DNA from: Rostratula benghalensis
Taxonomy: Eukaryota > Chordata > Aves > Charadriiformes > Rostratulidae
DNA length: 64,000 nucleotides
Direction of reading: 5' to 3'
Assembly: GCA_013399305.1 (NCBI GenBank)
Contig: VXAI01000083.1
Location: forward strand, 1,509,776 to 1,573,775
In this document: positions 12,201 to 22,696 of the stretch, in pieces
Layout of the letters: the number at the start of each line of letters is the position of its first letter
How positions within the stretch are numbered: the stretch's first letter is position 1
Notes under the pieces: model-generated
Seen by the model: the letters and a program-made list of their open reading frames with translations, nothing else
Databases searched by the model: none
Told to the model about the DNA's origin: nothing
Program-made: the position numbers and the translations under genes

Positions 12201-15004
12201 GATTGATTTACCTCTCCACGTCCCCAGCTGTGTGTGCTGTGTGACACACTCACACCGGCTTGGGTGGCCCTGGCTCCTACAGACTGATACGTGTTGGCCA
12301 CAGGGAGCTGCCGCTGGGCAAGATCCAGTGAGGAATATTTTGGCTGTGGATGAAGTTGCTGCATGAGAAGAACCAACAATTGTGTATGAAGTCCCCTCTG
12401 CCCCCAGCCTGTATCTCTTACAGCTCAGCCATCTTAACAGCGAGCAGCACCGTGTCTGCTCTGTTCAGTGTTACCTCTATCAGCATCTTCATTTGCAGCA
12501 GGAGCAAGGAGCTGGAGCGGCTGCCCCAACTTGCCACACATCACCTCGACTGATGGAGCAGCTTTGGTACCCCCAAACCTAATTCCTCGTGGAGGGAACT
12601 AAAGCAGAACATACTCCCCGCTGCTGATCTTCAGACACAGACAGACATGCATTCAGTTGTAGGGTCCAGAGCAGAGCTGATGCAGCATAAAGCCCCACAA
12701 CCCCCCAAAACCCCTCTCTCTGGCTGAAGCCAACAGTTACGGAAGTTTTTTAGCTCCTCAGGTGACTGCAGACAATATTACATCTTTTTGACAGCATTTC
12801 TTTCACAAGCATTTCTTGCAGAAACACACTCTTCAGGCAGGAGAGAACACCCAGCGGTTGGGAGGTCCCGTGTCAGGCTGCAAGTCCCCGGGTGCTTCGC
12901 TTTCATTTCTGGGGACAGTGTCCTTCATGTTTGAAGAACCTCTGCGTACCTGACACATCGTTGCTTGTTCTTCGTTGGCTTAACAAAAACACTAAATCTA
13001 AAGAGATTTCAAGTCCCCAAAATCCTATTTAGTTATTAGTTCTGCACAGCACTGATTTAACAAACAACCCACCACCAAGCCCAAAACAAGCCAACAACCT
13101 ATCTGCTTACTTTAATGCACTGGTTCAACTTCTGCAGATGATCTTATCAAAACTTGAAAACAAAATCAAACCTGAAAGTACCATTAAGGATGCAGAACTC
13201 TGTACCAAGCCTTCCCATCCTCACACATTTACACACAAACATTTCGATCATTTTCATAACTAAAAGGGCAGATTTAAGGCTACACAACATTCACCCCGAT
13301 CTCAGTCTCCGCATTGCTAAATGCCAAATTCCTTATTTTAATGTTAGGTTTTTGGGGTTGTTTTTTTTTCCCCTTTAGATAAAAATATCTTCTCCGTGTG
13401 AAATGTGGGCAGGGTTTTCCCCGGTTACCCGTTTTCCTGGCCACCAGGTGGCGATACAGCCACAGGCACCATCCCCGCCCCGGGCTGGCTTTCCCCAAAA
13501 CATCCAAGTTCAGCAGCATCACCTAGAAATTTGTTACTGAATCTTTAGTGTCAGGCAGATTTGGGTCCCTCTTGTTCACTCTCTCACGCTGGTTTTTAAC
13601 CTCCTCCACAGCCATCGTTTCAGGAGTTGGATGTCATCTCAGCTCTAATTTCGGGGTGGATTCAGTTACTCAAGCGCGGTTGACTCTGTATCAGTGCCCA
13701 GGTTTACACACAGGTGCAGCTGAGGAGAAGGGAGCCAGGTGAGGGCCTGTGCGACAGGGACGGATGCAGCCACACTGCCACCTGCCAGCGCTGGGGAACA
13801 AAAGCAGTCCCGAACCCAACACTGCTTGGCTGCACCTCACTCACTCCTCTCACTTTGCTCGTCCTGGTCTGGAAATCATCTTAAATGATTTCCTGGAGTT
13901 ACGGTACCACGCCGCAAGCTCTTCAGGACAACTCTGGTTATTATTCTCCTCACCTGCTCTTTGCTTTCTGAGTGAATGTGATCGGCACAAACAGTTTGTG
14001 CCTGATCTCCATCAGCAGGTCAAACCAGGCACCTGGGCTGCCAGCAGAACTCAGCACCGCAGTATTTAGCTCTGGAGATTCTCAAGGTTGTTGAGATAAA
14101 AAAAAAAACCCCAACAGTATCATGATTAACCACAACGTAGAAAGCTCACATTTATCTTTAAAATAACTTAAAATACCCCACAACACAAAACACACTTCAC
14201 CTTCATCCTGGGCTGATGTTAGTGCTGCATCTTAATAGCTTTCATTAGATATAACTTCTTGTTATGGAAAGGCAGAACATTTCAGAAGGGGTTTTGGGAC
14301 AACAAAAGGGTTGCAACTTCTTCAAGTAATTTCGAAAAGCCTCTCCATAAAGTAGTAACAAATTAAGTTAAGATATTCTTACCTCAATTAGTATCTTACG
14401 GCATCTACTCAGTGTCCCTCTCCAAAGCTGCCCACTGATGGGCAGCACCGTGTCCCTCCTGTCCCTGCCCAGCCCCATTCCAGACGAACACGAACTCCTC
14501 ACCAGCAACGGCTGCAGCCGGTACTGGGGCTCTCTGACAAGTCAATACAACACTACAGCACAGGGTATGGTTTCCCCCCGACTTCTGTTTTGCTTTTACA
14601 AACACAGATAGCTGTGGAAGCTGCCAAGAACCAGTAAAAATGAAATCTTTTCTCTGTGCTAAGCCCAGACCCTGGCTGGGAAATGGTCCTGCAGCCCGGC
14701 AGGAGGAAGGTGCCAACTGTCCCCCACCAGCAGCTCAGCTTCCACGTTGCTGCCATAAATACCACAGCTTCTTCTTCAATTCCACTTGGAGGAGCTGGAA
14801 TTGGTTCTGTTTGTGTTCACTGGAGACTTCCATTGCCTGGTGAGAGAGTGAAAACTGCAGAACCAGGGAAGCAGAACATGCACGTGCCTCACTAAGCCCT
14901 GAAGTCGGCTTAATTCTTCATACTTTGCACAGGACTGAATTCGTACAAGGCGGTAATAAATACAGAAACTGAGAACTCCATATAGGAAAAGGAGTTAGTT
15001 AACC

Positions 15005-15010
15005 TTTATT
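15005..15010 (-). terminator. HDX: Candidate distal poly(A) signal AATAAA
   Basis: A canonical AATAAA on the minus strand near the left boundary of the AT-rich block, where base composition changes. If used by HDX it would give a 3' UTR of about 6.8 kb. The position at the compositional border supports it modestly. Confidence 0.35.
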
Positions 15011-17276
15011 TCATTTCTCCATAGTCCCAAACTCGACAGATGTAGAAAAATATCCTTGAGTCTAGTAGACAAATTTACCAATGCTAAATAGCCCTTTACT
15101 CTGACCATTTGGGCCATTCTAGATATATTTGTACAGGCATTGCTTCATTTGTTATTTTTATTTTTTTCCAATGAAAGGTTTTGCTAAACTAGAAACAATG
15201 AACTACAGAGAAAAAACCTGACCTACCAAAGCATGCATATGAAGTTATCTTCCAAATCTTTTTTTTAAAAAACCCCACTAATTAAGAAAGCAAAACAACC
15301 TTGAAATGCATTTGGAAAAGAAAACAATTTAGAACAATTTGAGGAAAAAAAAAAATGAACTGAAGACAAGTCAAAGCAAATTCTGTAAACTATCTGTGGA
15401 TAAGTTAAAATATCTATGGCACAACTTTTCACAAAAAAAAAAAAAAAATTAAGGCGGTGAAGACCAACATTTTATATAAAAATAGCTGAGCAGGCTTCTG
15501 AAGAAGGAAATAAGCATTTCTCATGACGACTCTGTTAATACAAGATTATAAATACCCTTATATATACAGAAAAAAAATAATACCCAAACCAATACAAATG
15601 TATGGAGTATTTCACTAGTATTTCACTTTCTATCTTTCAAATAAGCCAAGATCGTACGTCCTGGTCCATAGTGGAGGTACTTCAGTTTAAGATTTGTAGT
15701 AGTTTCTATGCTACACATACTGATACAAATAATAAAAATACAATATAAATAGTGTTTTTCAGAGAGAAACTCAGTAATAGACTCAGGTTACAAAGCTTAA
15801 TGAATTGGCCCAAAAAGAAATGATACAAGTTTTAAGATGGTCAATTATCTTATGTTTTGGAGGCTAAAAAAACCCTACAAGGTATACAATAATTTTTAAA
15901 CTTTCAGGTTTGGTTTTTTTTTTTTTTTTAAATAAAACTGATACTTTTAGTGAAACTAAAGCATAAATTAGCATGGCAGAAAATTCATTACCTCTTCATA
16001 AATACAGCAGTTTGTTTACTTACCAAGATCACAGAGAAATACCTTTATTATGAGTATTTTAATAAATTTCCAAGCCTAAAAGTTACCAGTTTTGCAAGGA
16101 CTTAAACTATAAACAATATTTGTATGGATGTATTTTCAACTAAATTTCAAAACTATGTAATCAATATATAGTAAGACATAAAAATGAGAGCAAATAAAAT
16201 ATTTTAGAAGTATTACATTAATTTTTAAGTGAAATACCTTTTTAGATGCTAGTATGACCAAGTTCAATATATCTGTGCACATTATAAATATGCCTACACG
16301 TATTCATATACTCTCAGGAATTTTAGAAATAATCATAACAATTATACCATTTCCATTGGAGAGTACAATTTTTTTTTCCCCCAACACAATTCGCTGGATT
16401 TGCTAGTAACTTTTGAACCGTATTTCACAAAAATTTGAAGATAAAGTAGAAGCTCTTGTCTTCTAAGGTTAAGCTTTTTTTTTATTATTTTTTATTTTTT
16501 TTAGTTTATTGTCGTTGTCTTGACTAAAAGCCCTGCCACTCAGTGGAAAAGGAAATGCCTCCTGCTGTCACCTTCCCCACCCCAGGCTGAGGAGGCACAA
16601 ACGTTCCATCAACCTTCCCCCGTGCATTCCGGGGACAGATGGGATGGGGAAAATTACAGGGCCCTTTTAAGATGAAGCTTTGCCACAAAACATGGTCTAC
16701 ATTTACATCTGGACCTCAGCTTGCTATTGATTCATGTTCATTTCAAACTTGCTTACAAGCAAACCAAAATTGTTTCTATGAGGTCTTCATGCATACTGTT
16801 ATGCAAAAAAACAAAAGGGAAGAAACAATAGCTGAAATAAAAATCTGAGGACAGCTTCATGAAATTCTACGTCTCAGAAAGTATAAAATCCTGTTCATTC
16901 TCACTACGCTGCTGAGACTCATTATTTGACTCTTCTCTCTGATAAATTAATCTATGATGTATTGAGAAATGTTACAACAATCATTTAGTACCAGAATAAA
17001 GGATAATATCCATTCCTTACAGTAACTGTACCAAAAATATCACAGGTATCTCCATTACTATATTGTCCTTCAGCTTTTATAGAAATATTTACTACCATTA
17101 ACATATGCTAATCTTTTCTCCCTAATATCACCTTTTTATGCTTTCCTAGTCCACGGATCGTGGTTAAGACAAATACATAAAACCAGTACTAAAAGCTGTA
17201 TACTATAAACCCCAAATTCAATGTCTCCGTCAACTAAAAATCAAGCACAAAATTGAAGGATGCATGTTGGAAATAA

Positions 17277-17282
17277 TTTATT
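17277..17282 (-). terminator. Candidate poly(A) signal AATAAA
   Basis: A canonical AATAAA on the minus strand about 4.6 kb past the HDX stop. It comes directly after an 82-codon minus-strand open stretch (17567..17319). It could end an HDX 3' UTR or a separate transcript. Hexamers occur often by chance in AT-rich DNA, so this is a candidate only. Confidence 0.3.
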
Positions 17283-19385
17283 GCCTATAAAATGTTTTTT
17301 AAAAAAAAAAGTTGAAGTTCACATTTTCTGTGTGGTTTTAAAGGTGGTGTCACGTTTCAGAGGTAGTGTGTGTAAAACGTAATACAGGATTTGAAAAGCA
17401 TTCATTACTTCCTTCAGTAATACAGTAAAATGCTGCCCAGAACCAAAGCACTGACTTGAAACCATTTTCCTCACAGGAACATTCTTAAGCATCTCTCTTA
17501 CCAAAGAGAATTGCTCATTTGTTGAATAAGAACAACCACCACCGCAAGCCCAAAGCTTCTGTCCCATTTATGTCTGTCATCTTCTGACCAAAACGTCAGC
17601 TGCTTTCTTCCAGAGACAAATAAATACTCTTTAGTCAAAATAAAATCCTATTCTGCCATGGGAAAAAAAACAACAAACCAAACATTTTGTAGTACCACAT
17701 AGTCATTTTTTTCATCATAAATGGTAGGCTTTCACATATTAATTTTCACAATATTAATGGGGTAGAAAAATCAAACACCATAAACCAGCTCCTGATTTTT
17801 CTAATAACTAGCTGGAGTTTTCTCACTAACACCCTCTACCTTTCATCAGGCACCTCACAACTGAGCAACTCACTCGACCTTACCACGGATTTGGGGCAGA
17901 AAGGGCAGAATCTGGGGACACAGGTTGCGGGTTAGAGAGCTGCCAGTCCTTCCAACACCTAGGGTAGCTCCCCCGCGGGCCTGAGGGATCCGGGCAGCGG
18001 AACCAGAGGTAGCAAATCAAGCTTTTGGTTGTGTCAGTACAAGTTACAAATTCTTCATGTTTCAGAGATTCTGTGCTATTCCATTTATGCATATCATTGT
18101 TTTTCCTTACGCTAGCAGTATCCTGAGACCAACAGTCAGCTAGGACTGGAGTACCTAGGGAAAAGTCGGTGCTGTGCCTTAGTTTGTTATTGATGTTACT
18201 ACTAGAGTAGTGCAGTGGAGACCCCAGACGGGACAGCTGATTAATTTTAAGCAGCAATTTCCATTTCCACAATAAGAATGTTGATGGTACTGTTGATTTC
18301 TCCTATCATTTCAACTGTATAACCACAACAGTAGATAGAGCTGTCTCTGTTTGGTGAATGGAATTGATAAGCTGTTTCCCAATTTAAGAGATGAAGATAA
18401 CACTGGTACATTCCTTTTTTCCCCTCAGAGGACTGCAAAGCCTACCATCTCCTCGCTTTCAGACTTTTTATTGCCTTAGCAAAAAAGAAATACTTGGAAA
18501 GATTAAAGTGCAGTGCTGCTTCAAGAACCAAGCACTCAAGAAAACTGACACTTGTATGCTATATCTGCTCATGTACTTTTAGGTCTGCCAAAAAAATAAC
18601 TTATTAGAATATTTACTACTACTCACTCCTGTTAGCCCCATACATTTGACAGAAGCATCATCTGCAGGGAAGTGAGAAGAGGCAGCCCTTCAGGAAACAG
18701 GTCTCTTACCTACAAGCAGGCTTGGCAGCTTCAAAGGCTCCCAGTGCTCCCTGAGGAGAGCGAGCATCCCGTCTCTGTTGAAAGCATCTGTTCTGAACTA
18801 CCTTTTCCCACTCTGGTTTCTTCAGAAACAAACTTCATCCCCTCTGTTCCGACAGACACATTAGGAACCAACAGTGCCAGGAAGTCACCTTTCCTGGACA
18901 AAGCAAATGAGAGCCTTCACAGAAAGCCTGTAGGTGTGCTGGAGCAGTTAAGTCACCCTACAGAGCAGAAGAGCAAAGGAGGCTTATTTCTGTCAGTGTA
19001 ACTGAATGCAGCGTTAGCTTTATCTGTCATGGACAGTCTATGCAAATGATAAACTAGCACTCAACATGAGCTTTCCTTCTCACCCTATGAATGGAGGAAA
19101 TAACCATAAACCAAATCCTAACATGCCATGGGCCCAGCCAGCCACCCCCATCATCTGCAGAACTGTCAGAATCTATCCTGAAACCAGTGTCCTGGTGACT
19201 GTGTCTCAGAATGCGATGCCTGTCAGTAAGATGCTTCTCAGCACATTTACTAGGACCAGGTTGGACAGGAGTGTGCCCAATTCTCTTACGCTGTGCTCAG
19301 GTCCAGCAGAACAAGTTACACAGATTGGAATGCCATCTGCAAACTTGAATCACACGTTTGCTTGCCTGTTAGGGACACAACCAAC

Positions 19386-19419
19386 AAAAAAAAAAAAAAA
19401 AAAAAAATTAAAAAAAAAA
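19386..19419. repeat. Poly-A tract
   Basis: Over 30 bases of A broken by two T. It makes the poly-Lys run in the local open frame (19066..19485), which argues against that frame being a gene. It might be the tail of an old plus-strand retroposed copy, but I see no flanking duplication. Confidence 0.85.
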
Positions 19420-19644
19420 TCCCAAATTATAAAACACGTGTGTGGTGCCACTCTAAGTGCCACACCTGGCTATGTATTTACATAACACTTACACATCCTT
19501 GAGAGTTATGTGACAGGAACTCATGAGCTGCTCTTCAGCCACTGTAGCAGAACTGTAGTTGCTGCAATGATTTCCAACACCAGCCGTGGCAATATAGCAT
19601 TAACATTTTTGTTTTACATATGAAAGAAAAACACTGATATTGGA

Positions 19645-19681
19645 GAAAAAAAAACACACAAACCAAACCAAACCAAACCCC
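19645..19681. repeat. A/C-rich simple repeat with (AACCA)n units
   Basis: An A run is followed by cacacaaaccaaaccaaacc, a pentameric simple repeat of the type frequent in bird genomes. Confidence 0.8.
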
Positions 19682-20380
19682 AACTGTACAGAATTATCAA
19701 ATAGAGCATTTTGTTCTACAGAAATATAATTTACACTCCCCCTTCCTGAATATCCTCAATACTGTCAAGTGTTTCAGGGTATGAAAACAGGACTGCTTTT
19801 CTCTTGTTACTCTACAGGAGAAAAAGACGACGAAAGACCAACACGCCCACAGAGACAAGGTGGGTATTACTGCAGCTGCACATCCTGAAGAGGATTCCAG
19901 CTTCCTTGAGAAAAAGGAATTACATAATTGCTTGAATCTGATATTATTTCATTCAAAATTCACTCCTTCCATTTGTTTGGCATAGGAAATAATGCAAAAT
20001 GTAACAAAACACGAATCGTAGCAAAATATGAAATCATCAACTAAAGTTTTAGATGACTTAACTGACCATGAAACCAAGAACTCTCATTAGAAGTATCCTG
20101 CATTTTGTCATGGGAATTTAAGTCCAAGCAGCAGGAAAATACAGTTCAAACAGTGTCAAATCACAGTACTGTTATTTTTTTTTCTATTTCAGCAAAGCTC
20201 AGAGAAAACAAGAGGTTTCATTGTCAGTGGCACAAATTTCCTATCTAGGGAGAACAGTAACAGAAAGCATTGTTAACCCAGTATAGAACACCCTTTAGAA
20301 AGGACTTTTTCAGAGAGCAGAACTACAGTTGAGCCCTACCTTACATTTGAAGGATAGTACTGTGATCTTTGCTCACAAAC

Positions 20381-20551
20381 CTGAATTAATTTTTGATTGG
20401 TGGTCACTTCAACAAGCCTGTAGAATACTGTTCCTCCTTTGAGGCAGGCTGTCACAAACCAGAATTGTGAGTTAATCCCAGGGAAACACTCCCAAAAAAT
20501 CGTGTTATTTCCTCCACACTGGATTTTCTGAGCTACACCTTGGATCTCCAA
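20381..20551 (-). other. Exon-like open stretch downstream of HDX, unidentified
   Basis: On the minus strand 171 nt (57 codons) are open, from LEIQGVAQKIQ to VTTNQKLIQ. They lie between a good acceptor (CCCTTCATTTCAG) and an acceptable donor (CAG followed by GTTTGT), with both ends in phase 0. The middle, FWFVTACLKGGTVFY, has the feel of a beta-strand-rich repeat, but I do not recognise a family. It could be a lineage-specific exon, part of another minus-strand transcript, or chance within a 3' UTR. Confidence 0.2.
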
Positions 20552-21843
20552 CTGAAATGAAGGGCATTACTTACTGCACTGTATGAATAAGCATTCATCA
20601 GAGTATATAATTGGTATAAAGTTGAAAGAGCAGGCTTTTTACCAAACTGTGAAGGTACCTGTTTCAAAAATGCTTGCTGAGGAATACTCAGAAGTTATAG
20701 AGCATCAATGACAGGGGCATGCACATACACACCCTACTGGATTTAGCTGAATGTGACTGCACATCCACTTCATCAGATGAGCAAAGGGATTCAATGTGAA
20801 CAACAGCCAAGTAAGAACCCACCGCCTATGATCAAGCTCACAGTTCAGAAATGACAACTCTAACGTGGCAGTTGCCAAAAACTTCATCAGATGGGGCTCC
20901 TTCAAAACCAGGTCACAGTTAGAAGATCTGCAAGGCTCAGTTCCAAACACTACCTTTCAGGAGGCAATGACAGCTGTGGATTTATGACAGTGCCTTGATA
21001 AAATGGAGCAAAGTTTGTGGAAAAACATATAACCAACACTTAAAACGATCAACGGAACTTTAGCATTCATTCAGTCTTTGACAAATAAAACCTGCAACTA
21101 CATTCATAAAACTCCCAATAGCAGTGTAAACATCTAATCCCATTGCTACTCTGAGAATATCAGAAAGTTGCATTCTGCAGCTATCAGGTTTCCCATACCC
21201 ATCTAATTTGTTACAACACTTATGACTGCCTCTTTATATTAATAATTTATTGACAATAATTCAATTTTCTCAGCCTTTCAAAGTTTCTTCAGCTGTTTTG
21301 GTCAGAAAATGGAAGATTCAACAATCTGAAGTCACACAATGAAAAACACTTCAGTTTAATTTCCAATTTCAAAAGGGTTCAAGCAAAACTCATAAAAAGC
21401 CCGTTATTCTATTTGGATTCCCAATTTTTAGTCCACCTACCTGAGTAAAAATGGGGAAAAAAATAAACAGGACTGGTGAGCAAGCAACTCTGAAGAATTA
21501 GCTGTCTGTGTAACAGGACATTTGTTTTCCATTCTTGGATCCTTGCTCAAATAGACCTTGCTACAGAGCAAGAGTTATTCTGGAAAGTCAGAAATTATCC
21601 TAATTGAAGCCAAACTGCTAAAACCATTCCTCACACGGTTCTTTCATTTACCAAAACCAACACTGGAAATTTCTTGACACTGCAAACTGTAGCCACAACG
21701 TACTACAGTCATCCTTCAGGAAGGTCTGCTTCACCTTGGATTTCTCTTTTTTGGCCTGTAGAACACTGGACAGCAAAATGCCGTTCTTTTGAAACCCACA
21801 TGTTACGCAGAGCTTCTTTTTTTGTCAGTTAAAAAAAAATAAA

Positions 21844-21969
21844 TCACAAACTGTCTGATGCATTTTTCTCTGATAAAGATGACAAACTGAATGAGGTATC
21901 ATCAGGCTCTGGGGATGCATGATTGAAATCCATTTCTTCTAGTTCAGGAGGTAAGTCTGAGAGCAGTGC
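21844..21969 (-). CDS. HDX: HDX coding exon 9: C-terminus and stop
   Basis: The last coding exon encodes residues 656-696 and the TGA stop. It begins ALLSDLPPELEEMDFNHAS and ends SEKNASDSL, agreeing with the mammalian HDX C-terminus. The acceptor is TACTTGTAG before GCA CTG. PPELEEMDF is an acidic, hydrophobic patch of the kind seen in transactivation segments, which is suggestive only. With the other eight exons this gives 2091 nt and 696 residues, within a few residues of the mammalian protein. The exon continues as 3' UTR beyond the stop. Confidence 0.95.
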   Translation of the reverse strand, partial: ALLSDLPPELEEMDFNHASPEPDDTSFSLSSLSEKNASDSL

Positions 21970-22573
21970 CTACAAGTAAAAAAATATTACAACACAGTAT
22001 TAGGTATATGTTTTATGTCAGTGTTCAAATGTCTTTTAAACATACGGTAAAAAAACTGTTAAGCTTTCCAATCAGTGTTGGTATTGGAAAGAAAGAAAAA
22101 AAGTAAAGTATCTGTCAGTTTTGACAGATAACAAAAGGAAAAACATTGTCTGAAATGAGGTATCTTCAAGGCAAAAACCAAAAGCAACAAAAATCTTTCC
22201 CAAATAAAGCCTAAAACGTTACCCATACAAGACATGATCCAACCAAGCACTACAAGACACGCTACCTCCTGGATGCGGTGCACCAAAGCTGAAGAAGCCT
22301 GGCTGGTTTTCCTACACCTCACACAACAGACAAATCCCAGTCCCTCACTCAGTGCACTGGTTGTCGCTTTGCAAGTCACTCTTCTTTGTCACTGCTTGTG
22401 TAGATTGCAAGATCTTTCTTTTGTTTCAAGTTCAGCTTTGTGTCTAAGATGTTTAGCACAACGCTGCCCTCATCACAGTTTGAGCCTCTGGGCATTACGG
22501 GATAAAACCAAGGGAGTGACAGACCACAAAATGACAGACACCTTCTATTATTAAAACCTACTTCAAGACTTAC
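21970..22573 (-). other. HDX: HDX intron between coding exons 8 and 9
   Basis: The shortest intron, 604 nt, from GTAAGT to TACTTGTAG. It holds nothing recognisable. Confidence 0.93.
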
Positions 22574-22696
22574 CTGCTGCTGCTCTTTATCATCTGATTT
22601 AATAGCAAGTATCAAACTCCGAGTAAACGTCTGTAGTTCAAAATACTTCTGCTTGTGGTTCTCCAACTCATTCTCAATGAATCGCACTTCTTCATT
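22574..22696 (-). CDS. HDX: HDX coding exon 8: C-terminal helical segment
   Basis: A 123-nt exon of 41 codons encodes residues 615-655, from NEEVRFIENELENHKQKY to SDDKEQQQ. The spacing of Leu, Ile and Phe among charged residues suggests a helix or short coiled coil that could mediate protein contacts. The acceptor is CCTCCACAG before AAT GAA; the donor is CAG followed by GTAAGT, a consensus site. Both ends are phase 0. The match to mammalian HDX is high, with a few conservative substitutions. Confidence 0.95.

Larger units (their letters stand above)
1..14984. other. Gene-free flank downstream of HDX
   Basis: No open frame here looks like a conserved protein and none has a supporting exon structure. 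The longest are 192 codons (6743..7321, plus) and 140 codons (9663..10085, plus), both without recognisable motifs. Base composition alternates between AT-rich stretches and GC-richer patches near 7,000-7,300, 9,100-9,300, 10,700-11,750 and 13,400-14,900. Simple repeats at 8962 and 9161 are the only named elements. Possible conserved noncoding blocks are described in the findings. Confidence 0.6.
14985..21843 (-). other. HDX: HDX 3' UTR and downstream flank, true end unknown
   Basis: The 3' UTR starts at 21843. Minus-strand AATAAA signals seen on reading lie at 21251..21246, 18472..18467, 17282..17277, 16510..16505, 16049..16044 and 15010..15005, with more in the T/A-rich stretch near 16,486. 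The block from about 15,000 to 17,300 is strongly AT-rich and repeat-poor, like a long vertebrate 3' UTR, and composition changes to a more mixed, GC-richer pattern left of about 14,900. The transcript could end at any of these signals, or use several. Some exon-like open stretches inside the span are listed separately. Confidence 0.45.

Noticed and set aside
18672..19001. 109-codon plus-strand frame rich in Ser, Pro and Glu
   Set aside because: Protein-like composition but no homology I know, no splice or promoter context, and it lies opposite the likely HDX 3' flank.
19330..19360. Short match to a CR1 phrase (catctgcaaacttg)
   Set aside because: Only about 14 bases agree and the flanks do not follow the CR1 order, so it may be chance.
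19066..19485. 139-codon plus-strand frame ending in poly-Lys
   Set aside because: The Lys run comes from a poly-A tract, no family is recognisable and no exon signals support it.
22059..22379. 106-codon minus-strand frame between coding exons 8 and 9
   Set aside because: Lies within a 604-nt GT-AG intron and has no similarity to HDX; its hydrophobic look reflects T-rich sequence.
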